The notes below the pieces were generated by a model. The model searched no databases and was not told the DNA's origin. It saw only the letters and a program-made list of their open reading frames with translations. Below are positions 41,094 to 52,005 of a stretch of 64,000 nt of DNA, in pieces (positions within the stretch are counted from its first letter, which is position 1; each line of letters begins with the position of its first letter). Origin of the DNA: Sepiola atlantica (taxonomy: Eukaryota; Mollusca; Cephalopoda; Sepiida; Sepiolidae); assembly GCA_963556195.1 (NCBI GenBank), contig OY744517.1, positions 142,979,847-143,043,846 on the forward strand, given 5' to 3'. The translations under genes and the position numbers were made by a program.

Positions 41094-41859
41094 GTTGTTT
41101 ATTTTACGACATATGATCCATTGAACAAAAATTACTATTTTTACCGATACTTTGGTTAATGTATTTAACTGCAGGTTTGTGATTCGTTATTCTAGGCCGA
41201 TATCCATTTTGTGTTTTGTTACTGTTCAATTTTCTTTTTATTCTTGCTGGTGATGGGGCATTTTACAGGATACCAGACATTTATCCGGTATTTCTGGTAC
41301 TCCAACCGAGAGATATTTCAAGGAATCTAACCGTCCATTTAAGTGTAATTGTTTGTATCACTCTTGTACTTGGTTCACAGTGTATATTCGCCAGTTAGTT
41401 CTTAAAACTCTGTTTCATGAGCTTAGCGGTACTCTGCTTTACTGTGTGCGAAGAAATTTCATCATGCGCGTACATACTCTATCTTAAAAGCGTGTAGTAA
41501 ACATGAAGGCGTTTCTCTTAATTCTCGAACTGTTATTTTTACCTGACTTACATTAAGTACTTGTCACATTAAAAGCCCAAAAATAAACATGAAACCCCCC
41601 GGAATATTTCTTCTTTTTCCTTCCTCAACACAACACCTGTTTCTATAAAAGGGGTCCAGAGCAGCGATAAAACTGACTCACAAAAGACAAGCAGATGCTT
41701 TTGGTGGAGCTATAAAATCCACCTCCAACCCTAACCCAACTTTCCTAAAAAAAACTATTCAAACAACTCCCACATTGTTGTAATCTAGTAGCTTTTAAAC
41801 TTTTACCTGGAATTATTAAATCCATTTTCAGTTAAAAGTTTACATTTAAAATATCTGCA
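41093..41859. other. No recognised feature
   Basis: No convincing frame, fold or repeat. Confidence 0.5.
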
Positions 41860-42255
41860 TGCTATCTATCGTTACCACCATGAAAGACGTTCGACTGAGC
41901 TCCAATCATTGGTTGTTCCTTGTAAGACATTCGAAGAGGGAACTAGTTTTGCTACCACATCGAAAAAAAAAATTTCTTTCACCCTTCCTGTGCCTAGCGT
42001 TAAGCAGAATTTTCATGGAAGTTTTTGCAGCACATTACCGCGGGACTGCTTCTCTGCGTATTACAACTTGGGCGTCTTCAAATCCAATGTCAACAATTTT
42101 TTGTCAAAACCGTTCCAGAAGTAATAATCAGTTCACACTATTGCGTGTGCACTCATAGTTTTTCATCTTCTTTCACCTGACAATCAGTTCAGTCTCATTA
42201 ACCCTTTCCTCGAGTTGTTTTTTGTCTTTATAAGCCGTGACTCAATAATGAAAGA
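41860..42255 (+). pseudogene. Family-2 RT C-terminus and 3'UTR
   Basis: 'LSSNHWLFLVRHSKRE' and then, in another frame, 'CFSAYYNLGVFKSNVNNFLS' (42050-42108) give the C-terminal end. The 3'UTR (42190-42245, CATTAACCCTTTCCTCGAGT and ATAAGCCGTGACTC) matches the 15.1-15.4 kb copy. Confidence 0.75.
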
Positions 42256-42946
42256 AAAATGCTAGGATAGACATCTCGAAAACAATGCGGTCACCACAAG
42301 TATCATATCTGCATAATGCTCCGTGTTCAAGAATCGAAATCGTTTTTCATTACATCCTAACTATATAGAAGTATATTTTATACACATGTTCGGTACGCTG
42401 ATGTTAATCCTGGGGTCAATGAATGTTTCACATATTAATAACATCATACCCTCTAATCCAGTGACCCAACTGAGAGCGATCACATCCCAGCTAGTATTCC
42501 ACCAAAGGTTCGCTTTTGATATCCATATATTTAAACGGTAACACCTTTCAAAATAGTTAACTCAATCCTGACTTCAATAGTAGTTGCATGAAAATACTGG
42601 TTTTGATAATGCCATGCTCATGTCATAAACCGTATTTAAGGTACGGGCATGTTCCCACGTGGTCACTGAGGTATGAAAAAATATTAAATAATAAATAAAG
42701 TAATTTATATTTCAAAGAGAAATAAAATTGATTTCATATGAATATGTATTGAACATGTTTCGAAATAAATCTGTAGCTTATTAGGGCTTGAGGTATAAAG
42801 TGCCATTAAAACAATTGCATAAATGTTTTCAATTTGAATAACTAGGGTGCCATATTGTTTTACTTATAGATGACGGGATCAATTAATTCATACCTTTTCT
42901 TAAGAGCAAAAATAACAAACTAGAAAATAATTTTATCTTTACAAAT
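42256..42946. repeat. Diverged duplication pair with 43060-43250
   Basis: 42630-42790 ('GGGCATGTTCCCA', 'AAGTAATTTATATTTCAAA', 'CATGTTTCGAAATAAAT') and 43060-43250 ('AGACATGTTCCCA', 'AAGTAAATTACATTTCAAA', 'CATATTTCGAAATTAAAT') share these blocks in order. The rest is unrecognised. Confidence 0.5.
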
Positions 42947-43849
42947 CTAATATATAAAGTGGTTAATTGTCCTTTGGTCTGGTAGTTTTTAATAACATTT
43001 TACTTAAAATTAGAATATGTCTACGCTGGAATCGAAATCATGAATATAACGAACTTAACCGTAAGCCGTTTTCAACGTAAAGACATGTTCCCATATAGAA
43101 AACGGTGTCAAGTTATAAACAAAATGTTGAACGAGGAATGAAGTAAATTACATTTCAAATAGTAAAATGTTTTAAAATGAATGTGACTTTAATGATTAGA
43201 AATTTTGTCAACATATTTCGAAATTAAATGCAACTCTGACACACTTCTCTTTTGGCACTGTCCTAATATCAGCTATAAGTGCCTTCTTCAGTTCAGCAAC
43301 AGTTTATGGATTGCTTCGTTAGGCATTATCTTTGACTGAAACCCACAGATATAAATATGGACGGGTTATGATCCAGTGAGTTTAAAACCCACTCAGGATC
43401 ACACCTCCTACTTATATAACGATCAATAGAGTATACTCACAACCATTAGAATGAGTCATTTAATGTGTGAAATATTACCCATCTTCTTGCAAACACGCAC
43501 TCTTTTCACCTGTTCAAGACTTCACATATCTTCTTAAAGGCGATTAAATAACGCGCAGTCTTGATCAAGGTAGACTTGCACATTTGGAACATCTCATTGA
43601 ACGGCGATGAAGCATAACTTGTTAGACGTTTATGACTGTAATTCGGTAGTCAAGTCAGACATCGATCGAAGTTAATTTGTACTAAATCTGGTTGAATTAC
43701 AGAAAGGATTGTGAATTTTATTAACGATTCGATGGGTGGCATTTTAGGGTCAGTCACCCGCTATACCTAATGTTGTCGTATTTCTTTGTTCATAAATGAG
43801 ATTATTCAAATAAACCCATGTTCACGACTTACTGTCTACTAAGACTCAG
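42947..43849. other. Unrecognised; possible Helitron-like 5' end at 42947
   Basis: TCTAATATATAAAGTGGTTA preceded by A has the TC start and 'TATAAAG' look of animal Helitron 5' termini, and a Helitron-like 3' end lies at 45888. The link is conjecture. No coding sequence. Confidence 0.25.
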
Positions 43850-44240
43850 CCCTGTCCCATCGCCGCAATGTTGCACCCCTGTGTTTGTTTTACTAGTACT
43901 TCCACGGAATATTCTCTGACGAACGTATTGCACTTGCACCCACTGAACGTAACTACCTCCGAACAATCCGACTTGCAGCAAAATCCCACCCTTTTACTGT
44001 AGAGGTTCTAAGATGTCGGAAAACTTTCTACTATAATAGCTTCTTTCCTAGGATAACTTGCTTTTGTAATTCCATCTCTGCTCTTTGTTTAAACCGACTG
44101 TACCAACATGCAGACATTTAAATGTAACGTGAACACAATCTTGCTGCACAATTCCCCACTTAGGATGCCCCCTATAAATCTGGCCCATAACCACAGTATC
44201 CACTTACCTCTCAGTTGCAATATACAAAGTTTGGGGTAAA
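43850..44240 (+). pseudogene. Family-1 RT C-terminus and 3'UTR
   Basis: Mixed frames encode 'SHRRNVAPLCLFY'-like sequence (43855-43900), 'YYNSFFPRI' (44030-44055) and 'MQTFKCNVNTILLHN' (44110-44155). The 3'UTR (44150-44240, CTTAGGATGCCCCCTATAAA, TTACCTCTCAGTTGCAATAT) matches the 56.5 kb and 48.0 kb copies. Confidence 0.78.
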
Positions 44241-44329
44241 TAACATTTTTCAAAATTGACAAGCTTCTTATGTATTTTAGAATATTGTCTCACGTGAGAA
44301 TGTCATCAAATAAAAATAATAATCAGACG

Positions 44330-44935
44330 ATATCTCAATAGACAACAACAGATTTTGTGTTTCTTGGCTCAGTTGTATCAGGATATCCATCTGACATTAG
44401 CAGAATAATAAGAATGGCAATCTGCATTCGAACGTCTAAATAAAAGATATTGAGCATAAAGGACATATCAATGCGTCTGAAGTTAGTTCCTATTGTTATA
44501 TATGCAAGTGAAACATGGACTATACTGACAGAGCATGAGAAGAAGCTCAATGTCTTTGAAATTAAATGTTTAAGAATTATACTTGGAGTAATTTTACGAG
44601 ATAGACTAAGAAATTAATATAACAGAAAGAAGCTTCATATTGACCGATCCATAAACAATGATACTGGTAAAAATAGATTAACCTGGTTAGGACATTTGCC
44701 TCGGCTACCAGACTCCACCTATGTAAAGTAACCATAACAAGAAGATTTCGTTCGCGAAACATCAAGAGGACAACCACCAAAACAATGGGCCGACCAGATA
44801 AGGGTTGAGACTGGCATGCCGTTACCGCCAGCTGAGAAAGTGGCCCAAGACTGTAACAAGTGGTGAAATTTTGTTTTCAAATATCTGGCGAAGCTCTTTG
44901 GAGTACGACAATGAGTCAAAAAGTCAAGTCAAGTC
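44330..44935 (+). pseudogene. RTE-like retrotransposon, C-terminal part
   Basis: A third type of RT remnant. Plus-strand blocks in several frames: 'FLGSVVS..YPSDISR' (44360-44400), 'ASETWTILTEHEKKLNVFEIKCLRIILGV' (44505-44590), 'KNRLTWLGHLPRLPDSTYVK' (44668-44728), 'EDFVRETSRGQPPKQWADQIRVETGMPLP' (44740-44825) and 'FVFKYLAKLFGVRQ' (44870-44910). The SETWT..F..KCLR-I-LG and R-WLGH blocks are the usual C-terminal signatures of RTE-type and related endonuclease-RT proteins. No catalytic region is present. Confidence 0.82.
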
Positions 44936-45279
44936 ATCCATCTTATTTTAAAGTTTGGCGAAAATTGCAATCATTTAAAGGCCTTATAAATATTGCTAAA
45001 CTCTACAAAAATAGCATGTTTCTAAACACATAACTTCAATAATGTTAGTTTCAGTTTCACACAGATTTCATCAAAGCAGTGTGTTTTTGATTCACTTGAA
45101 GTATTTGGGTTACTAGCCCGTTTGACTTATTTCAACGATTCCTGAAAGATCATGGCATCCCTACACTGAAAATGTTGCATCTATGATTGAAATGAGATTG
45201 AAAACATTGTTAAAAACAGAAATAATACTGATTCTTAGAATCGGAAAAAACCTCGAAGATATTCAACCTTCTTAATGGA

Positions 45280-45475
45280 AATTGAAGAGGTTCCTCAGGC
45301 GATTAATAATAAACTAATCCCTTCGCAGAGAGAAGGTTAAGCCTGAGAGACTAGACCCCCAAAGACTGCACCGAACAATACCTCAGTCCACCAGCAATAA
45401 AAGCCACGGTCGGACTAGTACAAACAACACATACTCAAGCTGGAGGATGTGACACAAGGTCAGAAGATGGGGATT
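45280..45475 (-). mobile_element. U2-type retroposon body, diverged minus-strand copy
   Basis: On the minus strand 'TTCGGTGCAGTCTTTGGGGG', 'CTCTCAGGCTTAACCTTCTC', 'GATTAGTTTATTATTAATCG' and 'CCTGAGG' correspond to 'CCTGTGCAGTTCTAGGAGGT', 'CTCCCAGGCTTCGCCTCC', 'GAGTAAGTTTATTGCTTACTG' and 'CCTGAGG' of the 16.8-17.1 kb copy. A 'TTGTGTCACATCCT' block lies at the far plus-strand side, rearranged. Confidence 0.55.
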
Positions 45476-45850
45476 GAAAGTTGGGAAATCATTATTTAGA
45501 ACCATAAAATAGCTGCAATATATTGGAACGTAAAGAAACAAAATTTATAAATTTCCTTGATTTCAAAAACGAAAACAAAATTGAACAATGTATTTAAAAA
45601 AGGTTCAAACATTTAAATAATTTTCTTTGTTTGTATTTTTGAGATTTTAAATAAGTTAATCCGTTTCGTTAAAGTCATTCACCAATTTTCAGCTGTCTGT
45701 AAAAAACACAAGTTGTTTGTTTTAAAGAACACGCTACTGTGCTACCATTCTTTTTATTACTTAACCTCATATGGCAAATGTTATTTTAAACTTTTCTTTT
45801 AAGGCAAAAATTGTAAACACGACTATTTTAAATTATTTCCGACCAGCAAT

Positions 45851-45888
45851 TTATCTGCACCCGGGCAACGCCGGGTGAATACCACTAG
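45851..45888 (+). mobile_element. Helitron-like 3' terminus
   Basis: A GC-rich hairpin ACCCGGGCAACGCCGGGT (45859-45876, 6 bp stem, 6 nt loop) ends 8 nt before CTAG (45885-45888), and the next base is T. A stem-loop shortly upstream of CTRR, with insertion between A and T, is the accepted hallmark of Helitron 3' ends. No Rep/helicase coding is seen, so it would be a non-autonomous element. Its 5' end is unknown. Confidence 0.6.
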
Positions 45889-46744
45889 TAAATAATATTT
45901 ATCGATAATTATCGTTGAACTACAAAATTAAAGATCAACCAAAAATACATTCGATTGTACTACGGAAATAGCAAAAGCTATTTCGGCAACAAAAATAGTT
46001 TGTGTTCATTAAGTTTAGTTTTTTTAATCAAACTTTTCTATATCAAACGCGTAAAGTGAATTCACATATCCAGTATTTTGCAAATAAAAAAGAAAATAGA
46101 CGTCATTTATCTCATCGAGTTTAAAAAACGTAATTATCACCCTTGTCTTAATTAGCCCTAAAATCAGGATTTAATGTTTAGATTTTAAATCAATCATTGC
46201 CATGAGGAAGGTGTTATTCCCAATGTGTTTCCGCTAAAAACAATTTTTAATTATTAATACGTGAGATGAGGAACAAGTTATTAATGTGTCCTAAAGACGC
46301 AATATGCGTTTTAAGAAATCTAAGAGTGACAGACCAACAGAAATGCAGGTCCTCATTTAGAAATTTTCGACGTATCAAAAGTGAATATTGGCCCGAGGCT
46401 AACATAAACCGACTTGTTTCGTCTGGTAGATAATTGATAGCAAAACTACGAGAATTCCCGACAATCTGCTTAATTTGCAGCAAATATATGAAAACGGATA
46501 TCCAAATATGACGTCATCGGAACCAATCCTCCGGTGTAATTAAATTATGGTCGCCATTAAAATCGCGAGACGAAGAGAAATTAGCTCATTAATTCGGCGT
46601 AATAATTTATTTTGCTTCACCAAGAAGAGAAGTGCAACACTTATAGCATCGAAGACAGTCGAGTTCTTTGTTGCAACTTCAGTAGTTCAGTATGTTTGCA
46701 TAATATTGATACTCCTAGTAGTTTGGTTATTGGTAGTATATTTA
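45889..46744. other. No recognised feature
   Basis: AT-rich. Several 70-80 codon frames lack motifs. Confidence 0.45.
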
Positions 46745-46953
46745 AAGGTAAAGTCCTATTTGATGCGCTAATAGGCACGTATTCTGATCGCATGTTACGT
46801 AGTGGTAAACGTCTACGTGAGGAAGGTGAGACGGACGGAGTTGGGAAATACTTACGAACTGATACTGACGATATAGGAGACTCGGAAATGGGGGATCCAC
46901 ATGTCGGTCCATCTCCAGGTGGAGCTGCGATGGTGAAAGCATGGTGTTCGTAA
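46745..46953 (+). other. Unrecognised short open frame (MLRSGKRLREE...)
   Basis: Within a 113-codon open frame (46612-46953) the last ~70 codons are balanced in composition and hydrophilic: 'FDALIGTYSDRMLRSGKRLR', an acidic 'TDTDDIGDSEMGDP' stretch, then 'GPSPGGAA'. A candidate Met is at 46792. The GC content is higher than the surroundings and the composition resembles a real protein start, for example the N-terminus of a gag-like or host protein, but I do not recognise it and see no downstream continuation. Confidence 0.25.
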
Positions 46954-47164
46954 TGGATACCATCATGTCCCGTGGAATGAATTATATCGACCCGTGTTGC
47001 AACGGATAATAGCGTTGAGTACAATCTGTTCTAAGTGAGAGTTATGTTGCCGCACACTACACGCGATAATAACTAAGAATCAAATAAGAAAATCTAAATT
47101 ACTTCACACTTCTACTCGGTCAATACTTGACCTTCATTTTTTCTGATCGTCATAAAAGACCTCC

Positions 47165-48065
47165 ATGATGCATTTGTGTCCGAGATGGGTACAGTTACAG
47201 ACAACATCACGCTCTATCTTCGACATATGGGTAAAACGAACGCGCAAGACAATGGCTGAATCCTTAGAAACTGACTACCACTCTGTAGTTGAAGAGGGAC
47301 ATATATGAATGGTAACATTTAATGCTACTAAGACAAAGCTCCATTTCTTTAACAATTATAAGAAGCCCTAATAGCACCCTACCAGAGAGTGTGACATTCA
47401 AACTCCTTGATCTGACATTTACAGGTAACATTCATTGGAAGACGCTGCTAAGGCTGCTGCATGGAAAGGGGGTTCTCTCTACCGTGCTAGAAAACTTCTC
47501 ACACCTGCCAGTATCCTATATCTCTACAAAGCTACCATTCGCATATGCATGGAGTATTGTTGTCACATCTGGGCTGGTGCACCAACTGCTAGTTTCTCCC
47601 TCTTAGACAGGGTTAAAAAAGTCTGTAATCTAATAAGTCCCACACGGTCTATCAAGCTCCAGCCTCTGTCCTATAGCTGCAGTTCTGCATCACTATGTTT
47701 GTTTTAAAAGTACTTCAATGGAATATGATCTGATGAACTTGATGCTCTGCTGCTTCCTTGCCGTAAATACCTCAGACCAACCCGACAATCAGCTAAATCT
47801 CAGCTTTTCACTGATGAGGTCTACAGGGGCCAAAATCGTTCTACTCTAATAGCTTTTTTACTCGAACTGCTAGCATTTAGAATTCTCTACATGCTCATTT
47901 TTCCCTGACTAGTACTAGCATGCAACAATTTAAATGTAATGTTAACAAACATCTCGCTACACAACTCCCCACTCTAGATTCCACTATGCATTCACAGTAG
48001 ACCCTTACTTCTCAGTGGCAATGTGTCTCGTTTAGCGTGAACTAAAGTAAAAAATAAAATAAAAT
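47165..48065 (+). pseudogene. Family-1 retrotransposon, RT palm to 3' end
   Basis: Plus-strand blocks: 'TDNITLYLRHMGKTNAQ' (47185-47240, the active-site region, reading D-N), 'KTKLHFFNNY' (47333-47362), 'NSTLPESVTFKLLDLTFTGN' (47373-47430), 'LYRARKLLTPASILYLYKATIRICMEYCCHIWAGAP' (47480-47585) and 'SLLDRVKKVCNLISPTRS' (47600-47655). C-terminal remnants follow to 'MQQFKCNVNKHLATQLPTL' (47920-47980). The 3'UTR (47990-48065) has CTTACTTCTCAGTGGCAATG and an A-rich (TAAAA)n tail. It matches the 24.9-28.6 kb element throughout, 5'-truncated within the palm, with several frameshifts. Confidence 0.88.
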
Positions 48066-48394
48066 AAAGGGTTCAGTTCGAAATTACGTTTAGGTAATTG
48101 AGTTCTACATACAGATTCCTCACTTCCACTCGCTTTCTTTTAGCTAGGAGCAAAGTGTGGTATCTGTTCTTACACTACACATCATCCTTTCTGTTCGCAG
48201 TCAGTAAAAGTGAAATCCGTCTCGACTAATATTTTAAAAAAATGTGTCCCAATCTAAAGTGCTCCTTTTTGGGGAGTTAGATTTTCCCCATATTTAAAAC
48301 CGACTTTTGTCAAACTCTGTCATTGTGGGGGGAGACAACTAATAGGGCTAGATGGTTCTCAAGTTTAAAAATATGCACCCGAAAAAGATCGGAG
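48066..48394. other. No recognised feature
   Basis: Spacer between the LINE tail and repeat F. Confidence 0.5.
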
Positions 48395-48480
48395 GTTACA
48401 TTTGTCGAAACGTTGTGAAGATAAAAACCAAGATGAGAATAGTAGTCCGAATAACCCAAATAGTACACATTATCTGGAAT
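48395..48480 (+). repeat. Dispersed repeat F, third copy
   Basis: GGTTACATTTGTCGAAACGT, CCAAGATGAGAATAGTAGTC and CGAATAACCCAAATAGTACA match 10690-10790. Confidence 0.7.
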
Positions 48481-49060
48481 TCAAATCCGATCCGATTGCA
48501 GTCGTTCACGTTCTAATACTGTTGTAAAAAGTATGAACACACGATTTCCCCAAGATATTGGTAAAATAGAAAATCATATTTAATCAATCGTATAGATATT
48601 GTTTCGACGATATTAAACAATTCAAAAGGGTTGATATGCCATAAATACAAAAGATCAACCAAATCAAATATTTTATATTCAGAGGAGGTTGATGCTCTCT
48701 GAAGAAATGCCTGCTTGCCAAGGAGTTTATATTAAAGTAAAGTACATTCGCATTAATAAGCATAGAAGTTTATTTTGTTGTGAGCAGTGAGAGGGACGAC
48801 GTGAAGGTTGCCAACATCCATGAGTGTAAATGCTGCTATAGAAACGACTGGATGCAAACTTGAAAACTCATGTCTTCAGTCGTTATCCACTGAATCATAG
48901 CCACACCCCTAATTTATACTGAAAGAAAGGATCATCAATATTCAAGTATATATCTCTTTAATCATTCATTTCGTCGGTCTAATGGCAGAGAAACATCTAA
49001 AATGATTGGGATCAATGCCATGCTAAGCGAAGATACTGAGATTCGAACGCAAATCATTAC
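48481..49060. other. Mostly unrecognised; possible tRNA-like segments
   Basis: 49025-49060 on the minus strand has a B-box-like GCGTTCGAATCTCAG just beside the 5S copy. 48825-48905 has weak tRNA-like character. Neither is strong enough to annotate separately. Confidence 0.3.
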
Positions 49061-49178
49061 GCATACAGTACAATCACGTTGACACACCGGTTCTTGTTAG
49101 ATCACTGAAGTTAAGCGATGTTGAGCCTGATCAATATCAGATGGGTGACCATTTGACAATACCAGACGTTGTACGTGA
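49061..49178 (+). mobile_element. 5S rRNA pseudogene / 5S-derived SINE head
   Basis: GCATACAGTACAATCACGTT, GACACACCGGTTCTTGTTAG, ATCACTGAAGTTAAGCGATG, TTGAGCCTGATCAATATCAG, ATGGGTGACCATTTGACAAT and ACCAGACGTTGTACG follow 5S rRNA from about position 5 to its 3' end. It is the most complete 5S copy here. Substitutions in the helix II/III region make it non-functional as rRNA. Confidence 0.85.
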
Positions 49179-49643
49179 GAAGCCGGCGACTAAAACTGCA
49201 GAAAACTAACGTCGTCACAATCATATCTCCTAACCGGAATATCCATCTTCCTCGTTGTAGGTGAAAACTAACCAAATCCGCCAAAGTTGAATGCTGCACC
49301 ATGAGAGCATGGACATCGAGCATACATGTCACTGATCGTATTTTGGCCGAGCCGAGTCTTTATAAAACTAAAATATAAATTTCAAATAGGATTTCGTGTC
49401 TGTATGTTTATGCCTAAAATTAACCATATTATTTGAAAACGAACATTGTTTAAATAACACCGCTAATTACATCATTTCCATTAAACTTTAATAACTTTAA
49501 AGATAGATTTAAGTGTATATGACTACTCATATGTTTCATAACCAGTTTTTATAAATATAAATTCCGTATAAATCTTTTGACATGGTAATTTTGACTCACT
49601 ATCCATTAAAATATAATGTAAATCTTTATATCTTCTTTTAATG

Positions 49644-49646
<3 letters not shown>
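49179..49646. other. No recognised feature
   Basis: A 'AAATATAAATTTCAAATAGG' then 'TTTCGTGTCTGTATG' segment (49369-49405) resembles Helitron 5' starts only loosely. Confidence 0.4.
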
Positions 49647-49708
<62 letters not shown>

Positions 49709-49709
49709 G
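49647..49709. repeat. (TA)n microsatellite
   Basis: Pure TA tract. Confidence 0.98.
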
Positions 49710-50184
49710 CATTTGTGGTTTAGCCCAAAAAGTAATTTAGATACGTTACTTTATATATTGTGTATATATTATTTACGTTAGTGTCAAAGCTAGCTATGAT
49801 TTAGTTTGTTCATTTGTGTTTGTGTATTTGCAGGTGACGCTAGCTTGAGTGTGTTGTTATGACAGTTTTCGTGTTTTACGCTTGCGAGCGTGTGTGTGTG
49901 TTGCGTCGTTGTATGAAGACTCATTGGTGTTCGTGTGTTTAACTTCGAGATTCTGTGTGCGAGCGTATGTGCGTTTGCACGTGTATGTATTATGTCGAAA
50001 CTAACCCGAAAAAATTGGTCAAGCTGTCAGACCGAATTTCCTTAAGAACTTAAGAAAAAATCAATTAATAAGTCTGTGAAAAGAATAATGGAGCAAAGAA
50101 TAAATATTTTTGAAATTAGAATTTATCACTTTAATATATAAAAACAGTAAAGATAACCTGGATTTTTACCCTGTGAACATAACC

Positions 50185-50186
<2 letters not shown>
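49710..50186. other. No recognised feature
   Basis: GT-rich stretch (49800-49990) with no repeats in register. Confidence 0.45.

Positions 50187-50250
<64 letters not shown>
50187..50250. repeat. (TA)n microsatellite
   Basis: Pure TA tract. Confidence 0.98.
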
Positions 50251-50251
<1 letters not shown>

Positions 50252-50569
50252 GTTTATTCAACAAATTCATTTATGGGAGTTTAAAATTACCGCAAATTTT
50301 CAAAATTTCCACCTTCGTTCAGCATGCATAGCTCCATTCTTTTTTGCAAGGAATTTACGACTCTTTGTAGCATATTTGATTGATTATGGTGTTGTGCGAA
50401 GGAGGCTTTCTGTTCACATCACGTTTTCATATAAATAACAAATAACAGTAATTAGAGAGTAAGATAACAATTATCTAAAGTTCATAGTATATTTGTGCTT
50501 CATATGGTAATTATTTTAAATAGCTAAGTGAAGTGACTTATGAATCACCCTGTAGATAAAACTCAACAA

Positions 50570-50745
50570 CAAAAAACAAACACTTTTAGTCCCAAGTCGT
50601 TCGTTGGAAAACTACTTTGTTTCTAAGTCAATTAACTCTTAAAAGTCACTATATTAGTTTGCTTCCCAGAATTTACGGTAGTCTTAACATTATTTAAGGG
50701 ATCATCAGGTGTTTCCCATGAAAAACTGTTTCGGGAATTCATGGT
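50570..50745 (-). repeat. Dispersed repeat C, inverted copy
   Basis: 'AGTCCCAAGTCGTTCGTTGG', 'GGGATCATCAGGTGTTTCCC' and 'ATGAAAAACTGTTTCGGGAA' are reverse complements of C1 (4945-5180) and of the direct copy 100 bp downstream. A short TATATATATA follows at the core's 5' side (50744-50757). Confidence 0.85.
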
Positions 50746-50844
50746 ATATATATATATAGCTAATATAAGTTAGCAAAACATTTATATGGAACAAAACGTA
50801 GATTTAGTATAAGGAACGTTTATGTTTTTGTCTTTTAAGGCAAG

Positions 50845-51099
50845 TGGGGTCTGATCAACTCTGCTGGGAAGCCATGAAATTAAATACTGTCTTGTTTTTA
50901 AATTCCCGAAACAGTTTTTCATGGTAAACAACTGATGATCCCTTAAAATAGTGTTAGAAACTAACTAATATAATAACTGTAAAAAATAAATTGACTTACA
51001 TGAGTGATTTTCCACTGGAAGACTTGAGACTATAAGTTTTTTTTTTGTTTTTTTTTAATATATTTTTTTTAATATATTTTTAATGGTTGAGAAACTTCC

Positions 51100-51152
<53 letters not shown>
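50845..51152 (+). repeat. Dispersed repeat C, direct copy, ending in (TA)n
   Basis: GTGGGGTCTGATCAACTCTG through AATGGTTGAGAAACTTCCGA is nearly the same as C1, including the internal poly-T expansion. (TA)n follows immediately (51105-51152). With the preceding copy it makes an inverted pair. Confidence 0.88.
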
Positions 51153-51882
51153 CAAACATGGTTTTAAATAACAGAATTCATCTACTTAGTCTTACCTTTT
51201 TTATTTAATAAATTTCTCTAATGATATTTTTGTGTTAAAATGAATAAATATTACAATGTGTGTTCCGTATGTATCTCGATCTTTTTCGATTATTCGTCCA
51301 ATCATCATCTGGTGAAAAAAGCAAATGAACAAAAAAGCTGGAGAAAAAGAAGAGAATTTCAAAAGATAACCGAGAAACAAGCACGTGAATTAAGTTATAC
51401 GCCAATAGAACGTTGTCACACTGTTCCAACAAAGACGTTAACAATTTAAATTCCACGACGCCAGAATTAGCGTCACGGGATAAATTGTATTACGTTAAGC
51501 CTTTTAAAATATTGTTACTGTTTTCATAAGTAATGTTATTAATTGTAGGTATTTTTGTTTAAATGAAGATACCGTCGGGTATTTATAATTTTTAAAAATT
51601 GTTTTCGGAATGTAAACAACACTAAAAATACTCGAAGCTATATTCTATTAAAACTCAACAACCTTTTTGAAATTCTCTTCTTTTCTCCAGCTGTTTTTTT
51701 CATTTGCTTTTTTACCTGATGATGATTCGATGAAGAATTGAAAACGTTCGTGATACATATGGAACATACTTTATTTTATTTTTTATTTTAACACAGAAGA
51801 AAAATAATTACACATATTCAAAAAATAAAAGAAGTATAATTGAGCAGGGATATTCTGTTATTTTTAACAATGTTAAAAAATG
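51153..51882 (+). mobile_element. Repeat family B, copy 2: element with terminal and sub-terminal inverted repeats
   Basis: The left end (GGTTTTAAATAACAGAATTC, about 51158) and the right end (reverse complement TTGTTAAAAATAACAGAATA, about 51874) form terminal inverted repeats. Inside, 51283-51364 (CAATCATCATCTGGTGAAAA, AAGCTGGAGAAAAAGAAGAG) pairs with 51668-51745 over about 80 bp. The 59.4 kb copy shares the ends and the first half but lacks the second sub-terminal arm. Non-coding as far as I can tell. Superfamily unknown. Confidence 0.75.
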
Positions 51883-51923
51883 CTGCTTAAATACACACAT
51901 ACACACACCCCATACACACACAC

Positions 51924-51927
<4 letters not shown>

Positions 51928-51991
<64 letters not shown>

Positions 51992-52005
51992 TATATATAT
52001 ATACA
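51928..52005. repeat. (TA)n microsatellite preceded by (CA)n
   Basis: ACACAC words (51892-51926) and then TA. Confidence 0.97.

Noticed and set aside
49020..49178. Apparent head-to-head pairing of a tRNA-like promoter and a 5S-like promoter at 49.05 kb, echoed at 29.52 kb
   Set aside because: The shared 'CACGTTGACACACCGGTTCT' segment turned out to be the 5' part of 5S rRNA itself, so both loci are just near-complete 5S copies. Only a weak B box at about 49.05 kb remains.
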